Positions 54,053 to 61,259 of a stretch of DNA of 64,000 bases are shown here, one piece after another (the first letter of the stretch is position 1; each line of letters begins with the position of its first letter). Location of the stretch: contig NZ_CP067976.1 in NCBI RefSeq assembly GCF_018141665.1, positions 558,001-622,000 of the forward strand, written 5' to 3'. The stretch is from Wolbachia endosymbiont of Spodoptera picta. Lineage in GTDB: Bacteria; Pseudomonadota; Alphaproteobacteria; Rickettsiales; Anaplasmataceae. Below the pieces are notes generated by a model, which ran no database searches, was not told the DNA's origin, and saw only the letters and a list, made by a program, of their open reading frames with translations. Made by a program: the position numbers and the translations under genes.

Positions 54053-55225
54053 TTACCTATCAATCTCACCAAAGACTATGTCGAGTGAACCGATAATTGC
54101 TGCAATGTCAGCAAGCATGTGTCCTTTTGCCATGAAATCTAAGGCCTGTAAATGCGCAAAGCCAGGTGCTCTTATTCGACATCTATAAGGTCTATTGGTA
54201 CCATCTGAAACTATATATACTCCAAACTCACCTTTTGGCGCTTCAACAGCTACGTAAGCCTCACCCTCTGGCACGTGATATCCTTCTGAATAAAGCTTAA
54301 AATGATGAATCATAGCTTCCATGGATTCTTTCATTTCCGCTCTTGGCGGTGGAGAAATTTTTCTATCTTCAGTTTTTATTGGCCCTTCAGGTATCTTCTC
54401 TATGCATTGCTTCACCAAGCTGATAGATTGCCTAATCTCCGCCATTCTTACTAAATAACGGTCATAACAGTCACCATTTTGACCGATTGGTATATCAAAA
54501 TCTAACTGATCATATATCTCATATGGCTGGCTTTTTCGCAAGTCCCAAGCAAGTCCAGCAGCACGGAGCATTGGTCCAGTAAAGCCCCAATCAAGCGCCT
54601 GTTTTATTGATATTTCACTAATTCCTACAGTGCGTTGCTTCCATATCCTATTTTCTGTTAGAAGCTCATCAACATCATCTATATACCTTGGAAATTGCTC
54701 TATAAATTTTGCAATATCTTCAATCAAACCTTCTGGGATATCTGCTGCAAGTCCACCTGGCCTTATATAAGCTGCGTGAAATCTTGCACCTGAGGCCCTT
54801 TCATAGAACTCGAGTATTTTTTCTCTCTCTTCAAAGAGCCATAAAAGAGGAGTCATCGCCCCAACATCAAGTGCTTGGGAAGAGATATTTAGTAAATGAT
54901 TTAGTATTCTTGTCAGCTCACAAAATAGAACACGCAAATATTTTGCCCTAATCGGAACTTCGCACTGCAATAATTTTTCTACACATAACGAATATGCATG
55001 CTCTTGTGACATTGGTGACACATAATCAAGGCGGTCAAAATAAGGCAGAGCTTGAAGATACGTTTTATGTTCTATTAACTTCTCAGTGCCGCGATGCAAA
55101 AGTCCAATGTGGGGATCTGCCCTCTCGATCACTTCACCATCCATTTCTAAAACAAGACGTAGCACCCCATGTGCAGCTGGGTGCTGAGGGCCAAAGTTTA
55201 GCATCATTGTCTTTAGATCTGGCAT
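54053..55225 (-). CDS. nuoD: NADH-quinone oxidoreductase subunit D (49 kDa)
   Basis: NuoD helps form the quinone-reduction site of complex I. The 390-residue protein has LNFGPQHPAAHGVLRL, the HRGTEKLIEHKTYLQ motif and the C-terminal IVFGEIDR end. It is isolated from other nuo genes here, as is nuoE at 2 kb. Confidence 0.97.
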   Translation of the reverse strand: MPDLKTMMLNFGPQHPAAHGVLRLVLEMDGEVIERADPHIGLLHRGTEKLIEHKTYLQALPYFDRLDYVSPMSQEHAYSLCVEKLLQCEVPIRAKYLRVLFCELTRILNHLLNISSQALDVGAMTPLLWLFEEREKILEFYERASGARFHAAYIRPGGLAADIPEGLIEDIAKFIEQFPRYIDDVDELLTENRIWKQRTVGISEISIKQALDWGFTGPMLRAAGLAWDLRKSQPYEIYDQLDFDIPIGQNGDCYDRYLVRMAEIRQSISLVKQCIEKIPEGPIKTEDRKISPPPRAEMKESMEAMIHHFKLYSEGYHVPEGEAYVAVEAPKGEFGVYIVSDGTNRPYRCRIRAPGFAHLQALDFMAKGHMLADIAAIIGSLDIVFGEIDR

Positions 55226-55489
55226 GTTTGGAAGTTTAAGATATTAAAATTGTATAGGGTAAAATGTGCTTAAAGTCAATAGGCTTCTTGTACAAGCTAT
55301 AACTCATCGTTACAATAGAAAAACTCTCAAAAACTTCACCACTTCTTCATGATCTGATAGACAATGTTTATGTGTCACATACAATTATTGCACTTATGTT
55401 GATCAAGGCAGCGAAATTATGTATAGATAATTTTGATTGAGAAATAGTTTTTCTACTATATAAATTCTACTTTAGAGTAATCAAAATTA

Positions 55490-56011
55490 ATGAAAAACAA
55501 TAAATATAGTTTAGGCTTAAGGATCATTCATTGGTTAATGTCTGCTCTTATTATTGGTATGCTTTATTCTGGACTGTACATGAAAAGTTTGCCGATTAGC
55601 AGTGAAATTAAATTCAGCATATACGCTATTCATAAGGCTTGTGGTATCACCGTTTTTGGATTAATTATAGTACGTATATTTTTTCGTGTCTTTACTTATG
55701 TTCCTCAATTACCGGCAAGTTTTTCTCGGTTCGTAATTAATGCGAGCAAAACGATACACTTTGGTTTGTATTTTTTGATGGTGCTAATGCCATTATCTGG
55801 TTATGTCATGTCTTCTGCTTCTAGTAAAGAGATCAAATATTTTGTTCATATCCCTTTGTTAATCAATGAAAACAAAGAGCTAGCTAGTGCAGCTAATCAG
55901 CTACATTCGATGCTTGCATATCTTATGATAGTCTTTATAACCTTGCATATACTTGGTGCTTTAAAACACACATTTATAGATAAACAAAACATTTTTAAAC
56001 GTATGATATAG
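55490..56011 (+). CDS. Cytochrome b561 family protein
   Basis: The 173-residue membrane protein has four helices with the heme-ligand His pattern of the bacterial CybB type (RIIHWLMSALI, YAIHKACG, IHFGLYFLM, FITLHILGALKH). It transfers electrons from quinol, possibly to superoxide. The nitronate monooxygenase-like gene follows after 5 bp, so they form an operon. Confidence 0.9.
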   Translation: MKNNKYSLGLRIIHWLMSALIIGMLYSGLYMKSLPISSEIKFSIYAIHKACGITVFGLIIVRIFFRVFTYVPQLPASFSRFVINASKTIHFGLYFLMVLMPLSGYVMSSASSKEIKYFVHIPLLINENKELASAANQLHSMLAYLMIVFITLHILGALKHTFIDKQNIFKRMI

Positions 56012-56016
56012 GCTAT

Positions 56017-57012
56017 ATGTTGAGCAACCTTTGGAAGAAAGGAACGAATTTTCTCGGTAGTGAGTTTGCAGTAATGGGTGGTGCTATGAGCTGGGTTTCA
56101 GAGAGAAATTTAGTTTCAGCAATCTCAAATGCCGGTGGTTTTGGTGTAATTGCATGTGGTGCAATGTTTCCAGACTTACTGAAAAAAGAAATCATAGAGA
56201 CACAGAAATTAACTCATAAGCCATTTGGTGTCAATCTAATTACTATGCACCCAAATTTGAGTGAGTTAATAGATATATGCATTGAAACAAAAGTAAGCCA
56301 TGTAGTTCTTGCTGGCGGATTACCAACAAAACCTAATATAGCAAAAATCAAGAATGCAGGCATTAAAGTTATGTGCTTTGCACCAGCATTAAGCCTTGCG
56401 AAAAGGTTAGTAAACATGGGAGTAGATGCGTTAATAATAGAAGGTATGGAAGCAGGAGGACATATCGGTCCTGTTAGCACTTCTGTTCTCGCACAAGAGA
56501 TATTACCTCATTTTAAAAATGAGAAAACACCGGTGTTTGTTGCAGGTGGAATAGGAAGAGGCGAAATGATAGTGAACTACCTAGAAATGGGAGCAAGTGG
56601 CTGTCAAATAGGTACATTATTTGTCTGCACGAATGAGTCAATCGCTCACAAAAATTTTAAAGAAGTATTCATCAAATCAGCTGCACGTAATGCTGTATCT
56701 TCTGTGCAGATTAGTGCTGATTTCCCTGTAATTCCAGTAAGAGCTATAGCCAACAAAGCAAGTGATGATTTTATGAAGCATCAAAGAGACATTATCGATA
56801 AATATCAAAATGGAGAAATCTCAAAAGAAGAGGGGCAACTTGAAATAGAAAAGTTCTGGGCTGGAGCTTTAAGAAGAGCAGTAATTGATGGAGATGTTGA
56901 AACAGGATCTTTAATGGCTGGTCAAAGTGTTGTCATGGTTGATAGAGAAAAGCCTGTAAAAGAAGTAATAGATATACTAGTTCAACAGGCAAGCAATTAT
57001 GTTGAAATGTAA
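56017..57012 (+). CDS. Nitronate monooxygenase / FabK-like FMN enzyme
   Basis: The 331-residue TIM-barrel flavoenzyme has MGGAMSWVSERNLVSAISNAG near its start, the catalytic-His motif EGMEAGGHIG and the FMN phosphate site ASGCQIGTLF. Members oxidise nitroalkanes or reduce enoyl-ACP (FabK); the sequence does not settle which. It is cotranscribed with the cytochrome b561 gene. Confidence 0.88.
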   Translation: MLSNLWKKGTNFLGSEFAVMGGAMSWVSERNLVSAISNAGGFGVIACGAMFPDLLKKEIIETQKLTHKPFGVNLITMHPNLSELIDICIETKVSHVVLAGGLPTKPNIAKIKNAGIKVMCFAPALSLAKRLVNMGVDALIIEGMEAGGHIGPVSTSVLAQEILPHFKNEKTPVFVAGGIGRGEMIVNYLEMGASGCQIGTLFVCTNESIAHKNFKEVFIKSAARNAVSSVQISADFPVIPVRAIANKASDDFMKHQRDIIDKYQNGEISKEEGQLEIEKFWAGALRRAVIDGDVETGSLMAGQSVVMVDREKPVKEVIDILVQQASNYVEM

Positions 57013-57144
57013 AATCAGTAATCAGCAAAGAAAATAGTTAGCAAATTGCTATAATTATCTGCAATAAGGCATAACTGCCCAGTTTTAATGTAAAATTAAC
57101 GCTAAAGAGGTATTCATACATTTTGTTATGTATGGAGAAATGTT

Positions 57145-58383
57145 ATGCTAAGTCGTTTTGCAAAACATCAGAAGAGTAAAGAAGATATTAATCAACAATT
57201 GTACAATGCTATATACAAAAAGGTCACAAAAAAAACACATAATAATGAAAGTCCAAAAAAGGGAGATGGAACTATCGCAAAATGCATAGAGTTGTTCAAC
57301 AAAGGAGCTGCTCCCAACGTATTAATTGAATTAGAAAAGTCATTGAGAAAACAAGAAAAATATTATAATTATTACACCGAGAAATTTCTTCCAGAATTGG
57401 AAAAAGAAGTAATGGGATCAGAAGTCGGACTTCCAGTATTTAAGAATGAAATAGAACAATCACAAGGATCACCAACAAGAAGAGGAAAAATATTAGGAAT
57501 AATTTCAAGGATTACTAATAAAAGTAGTGACAAAAATCATTCTAGTAGCGTTATTCAAAATCAAAAAGATAGACAAGGTAATGCTATGGAACTATTTAAC
57601 AAACAAAGTCTTTCTGGTGAAGTTGAAATTCCCAAAAATTCAGGTATTAATCCTCTGGAAAAGGATTCTTTAGCTAAGGGTGTAAGTGGAAAAGGAACCC
57701 CTGGAATATATAATCCCTTGAGAAGTTCAGGTTGTTATGGTGTTTTAACAACTCCTACATCAGAACAATTGCAAGCAAGAGGTCCTGTAGAAGTGCCAAG
57801 CGGTGCAAATACTTCTAAACTCAGTAGTAGTAGTGATTTAGATAGTGGAATAAATTCATCTAGCTTGGCATCAAGTAGCAGAAGGAACAGCTTAACTTCA
57901 GTAACAAGCATTTCATCTGAGGAAAGTGTACACTTAAAATTAAACCCTGCTGAGGAAGATAATAGTTTGCAACTAGAAGATGAAGGAAAAACAAAATTAG
58001 CACATCCGAACAAAACAAGGCCCAAAGGCCCAAGCGGCAGAATATCCCCTTCTAAACATTATAAGAAGACTGAAGAAGGGCCTCATTGTGTGATCTCAGT
58101 GACAGGCAGTAAGGTAAAAGATACAATGCAATCCAATAATTATAAAAATAGTAGTAAAAACAAAAATCTTCACGTCGCACTTGTAACAAGTTCTGCTCTC
58201 TTAGCAATAGGGTGCATTGTTGCAGGAGCAATGACATCAGGATTAGTAGGAGCAGGACTGTTTGTGGTGGCTGCAGTGTTTGCTACAGCAGCTGCTGCTG
58301 AATTTTGTTCAAATATTCTGTCAAGTAAATTGACATCCATTAGTGTGAGTCCTCTTGTTGATAATAAAGAGCTAACACGGTGA
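57145..58383 (+). CDS. Hypothetical Ser-rich protein with C-terminal hydrophobic hairpin; candidate effector
   Basis: The 412-residue protein has a Lys-rich start, an ankyrin-like fragment (CIELFNKGAAPN near 49), a long low-complexity Ser/Gly/Asn-rich middle with a poly-Ser patch near 228-252, and two hydrophobic helices near 345-390. No family is recognised. It lies directly upstream of the virB2-like/virB4-2 cluster on the same strand, but 104 bp away. The shape resembles type IV effectors; function is inferred only from context. Confidence 0.75.
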   Translation: MLSRFAKHQKSKEDINQQLYNAIYKKVTKKTHNNESPKKGDGTIAKCIELFNKGAAPNVLIELEKSLRKQEKYYNYYTEKFLPELEKEVMGSEVGLPVFKNEIEQSQGSPTRRGKILGIISRITNKSSDKNHSSSVIQNQKDRQGNAMELFNKQSLSGEVEIPKNSGINPLEKDSLAKGVSGKGTPGIYNPLRSSGCYGVLTTPTSEQLQARGPVEVPSGANTSKLSSSSDLDSGINSSSLASSSRRNSLTSVTSISSEESVHLKLNPAEEDNSLQLEDEGKTKLAHPNKTRPKGPSGRISPSKHYKKTEEGPHCVISVTGSKVKDTMQSNNYKNSSKNKNLHVALVTSSALLAIGCIVAGAMTSGLVGAGLFVVAAVFATAAAAEFCSNILSSKLTSISVSPLVDNKELTR

Positions 58384-58487
58384 TAAAAGTTAAATATGAG
58401 TTACTTATGGTGAGCAAGTGAATTCGGTTCTTGCCTATTGATGTAAAAATTGTTACATTTGAGGAGTATCTTAAAGGTATTTAGCTG

Positions 58488-58853
58488 ATGCATATTCAAT
58501 TGGGTAGAGTTTTTGCTATTGTAGCCCTGTTAAGTTTTATCTTCATGTCATGTTCTAGCAAAGCAAGTGATGAATTGAAAAATATACCAGGAACGTTGAA
58601 AGAACTTATTTCTTCATTTTCAGTTAAAGATACTGTAGAAAATATGAGTCCCTCAACAATTATAGGTTTATGTATAGCTACAGTGATACTTGCAGTAGTG
58701 TTCAGAGGCCTAATTCTTTTCATGATAATATTTGGCGTACTGATCATGATGTTTGGAAGCACAGAAAAGGCAACAGATTACCTGAAAGAAAAATTCAACT
58801 TTGCAAAGGACATACAGTTACAATCCAATAACAAAAAAGAAGATAAGGATTAA
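58488..58853 (+). CDS. VirB2/TrbC-like pilin candidate
   Basis: The 121-residue protein has a signal peptide with two possible ends, a lipobox-like FMSC (C22) or cleavage after SSKA (26). Two adjacent membrane segments at about 58-93 follow (ending IIFGVLIMMFGS), then a charged tail. This is the layout of TrbC/VirB2 major pilins. In Anaplasma and Ehrlichia virB2 copies sit beside virB4-2, and here the divergent virB4 follows by 51 bp. Sequence identity is weak, so the call rests on architecture and position. Confidence 0.6.
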   Translation: MHIQLGRVFAIVALLSFIFMSCSSKASDELKNIPGTLKELISSFSVKDTVENMSPSTIIGLCIATVILAVVFRGLILFMIIFGVLIMMFGSTEKATDYLKEKFNFAKDIQLQSNNKKEDKD

Positions 58854-58904
58854 GTAAGATAGATGATTCTTTATTATCTTTTTATTGAATACGCATGATA
58901 TTAT

Positions 58905-61259
58905 ATGCAACCAAAAGTACCAGCCACTAGCTCTAATTCTGAAAAAAAGAACAATTTAGCGTTACTAGAAAGTATTAATTTAGATTTTATCCCTTATGCT
59001 TGCCAATACGATGAAGAAACTATACTAACAAAACAGGGGGAATTATTAAAAATAATCAAATTAGAAGACTATTCTTCAGTTGATAACTATGGTGATCTTA
59101 GAACTGAAATTAGAAAAAGTATATCAAAAAATATCAAGAGTTTATATTTTACCGTTTGGATTCACACTGTCCGTAAGCGCAATAAACTGAGCTTACAGTG
59201 GAATAAAACTGCAGACTTTTCCGATCAGCTACACTCAACGTGGTTTAATAAACTAGTTGATAGTAAACTACAGTATATAAATGAATTGTACATTGTGGTG
59301 TTACTTAGTGATTTTGGCAAACATATTAATAATGCATTTTTTTTTGGCGGGATAAAGAATAGGCACAAGTTATTTTTACAAAAAAATCATCAAGAATTAC
59401 AAAAAATAACTGACCTGATTCAAAAAGATTTAGAACCTTTTGGAGCTAAAAAACTGGGCCTTAGGTCTAGTGAAGGCAAAATATATTCTCAAATGATGGA
59501 ATTTCTCCATTACATTATTACATTAACGCACAAAGATTATCCAATATGTGAAAGGGATCTATCGCAGCATGTTAAAAATTTAAAAGTAGCTTTTGGTTTC
59601 AATAAATTTCAAACATCGTTTGAAGGTCAACAGAAGTTTGGTTCTATTTTTTGCATAAAGGAATATCGAGAAATCCCCTTAGAAAATATAGATAGGTGTT
59701 TGCAACTTGACTCTGAGCTTATCATCACAGAAATAATAATATTTACTAGTAATAATAAAGTAGTAAAAGAATTTAAAAAACAAATTAATATACTGCAAAT
59801 CAGTGAGGACAATACCTTACTTCAAAACTCAGGAATAAATGAAATAATAGAGCTTGAAAAAATTTCTGCTATGGATTTTTGTCAACAGAAAATTATTGTT
59901 ACAATCTTTGCAGATGATAAGAATAGGTTAGCTAAAAATATCAGCGATTTATCCTCTGTAATGTCGTTAATCGGGTTGATGATGTTTAGAACTGATCTGC
60001 ACATGGAAAATCATTTTTGGGCACAGCTTCCTGGAAACTTTGCTTTTGTTACACAACCAAAAAATATATTAGAAAAATATGCTTGCAGCTTTGCTATGTT
60101 GCATGATTTTACATCAGGTACGTTAAAAGGAGGAAGATGGAAAGAAGCAGTAACAGTTTTTTTTTCAAAAAAAGGCAGTCCTTACTTTTTTAACTTTCAT
60201 GGAAAGAAAAATAATGGTCATACCACAATACTTGGAGCTCCAAATTCAGGTAGAACCTCACTGATCAATTTCTTACTTTCGGAATCAAGAAAATTTAACC
60301 CTAGGATTGTTATATTGGATAATACTGGAAAATCAATAATATTTACTAAAGCAGTAAGCGGTCAATATTACATAATTGATCCAAAATATAAAGATAAAAG
60401 TCTAAAATTCAACCCACTGAACATTGAAAATAGTGCTTCTAATCGCAATATGCTTGTTGAATTGATCAAAAGGATGGTTGCAGATGCAAGTTTGGTAGAC
60501 GTAGAAGAAAAGACAAAAAAAATTGTAGATTCTATATTTGCTATACCAAGAGAATCGCGATCTATTTCTCAAATTTCTGAAGTGCTTTTACTTCTTGGGG
60601 GTAAAATAAGTAAATGGTGTGGTGATGGTGAATTTGCTTACTTATTCCAAGATGGTGATGAGTCAGACATTGACTGGGGAACAAAAACTATATCCCTCAA
60701 TACTGCAAATCTCACTAAGCAAAAAGAATGTATGTCCGTGATACTTTACTATTTCTTATACTCTTTCGAAGCAAAATGTGATGGCTCACCTGCAATACTT
60801 GTTTTGGATGAAGCATGGGAGATAAGTAATATTTTTCCTACAGAGGGAGAGTTTGACGACTGGATGCAAAGAATGACAAAGTTAAATGTTGTAGTAATTC
60901 TAAGTACTGAAAACTTAAACCTAGCATTTGCTAGCAAGTTTACTCAATATTTAGATAAGCATGTCGATACGAGAATCCTGATGCCGAACATAAATGCAAA
61001 CAGGTTATACATGAAAGCATTTTCTCTGTCGAAAGAGGAACTGAATGTCATTTTGCAAACACCAACACAGGAAGGTTTATTTTTGATAAAGCAATACAAA
61101 GGTTTAGTAACTTTAAATCTAGATTTGAAGAATATGAAAGAAATACATGTACTTTCAGCTAATAAAGAGACTATAAAGTATATGTATGAAGCAATAAAGG
61201 AAAAAGGCGAAAAAGTGAGTAAGTGGTTACCGGCGTTCTATGAAAAATGTAAAGCTTAA
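58905..61259 (+). CDS. virB4-2: Divergent VirB4 paralogue (VirB4-2) with altered Walker A
   Basis: The 784-residue protein aligns end to end with the VirB4 at 19.8 kb (YACQYDEETILTKQGELLKI start, ENHFWAQLPGNF, KWLPAFYEKCK end). Walker A reads GAPNSGRTS at 444-452, with Arg450 in place of the catalytic Lys. Walker B, ILVLDEAW at 631-638, is kept. This predicts poor or no ATP hydrolysis, so it may be a structural or regulatory partner of VirB4. The next gene starts 20 bp inside its 3' end. Confidence 0.9.
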   Translation: MQPKVPATSSNSEKKNNLALLESINLDFIPYACQYDEETILTKQGELLKIIKLEDYSSVDNYGDLRTEIRKSISKNIKSLYFTVWIHTVRKRNKLSLQWNKTADFSDQLHSTWFNKLVDSKLQYINELYIVVLLSDFGKHINNAFFFGGIKNRHKLFLQKNHQELQKITDLIQKDLEPFGAKKLGLRSSEGKIYSQMMEFLHYIITLTHKDYPICERDLSQHVKNLKVAFGFNKFQTSFEGQQKFGSIFCIKEYREIPLENIDRCLQLDSELIITEIIIFTSNNKVVKEFKKQINILQISEDNTLLQNSGINEIIELEKISAMDFCQQKIIVTIFADDKNRLAKNISDLSSVMSLIGLMMFRTDLHMENHFWAQLPGNFAFVTQPKNILEKYACSFAMLHDFTSGTLKGGRWKEAVTVFFSKKGSPYFFNFHGKKNNGHTTILGAPNSGRTSLINFLLSESRKFNPRIVILDNTGKSIIFTKAVSGQYYIIDPKYKDKSLKFNPLNIENSASNRNMLVELIKRMVADASLVDVEEKTKKIVDSIFAIPRESRSISQISEVLLLLGGKISKWCGDGEFAYLFQDGDESDIDWGTKTISLNTANLTKQKECMSVILYYFLYSFEAKCDGSPAILVLDEAWEISNIFPTEGEFDDWMQRMTKLNVVVILSTENLNLAFASKFTQYLDKHVDTRILMPNINANRLYMKAFSLSKEELNVILQTPTQEGLFLIKQYKGLVTLNLDLKNMKEIHVLSANKETIKYMYEAIKEKGEKVSKWLPAFYEKCKA

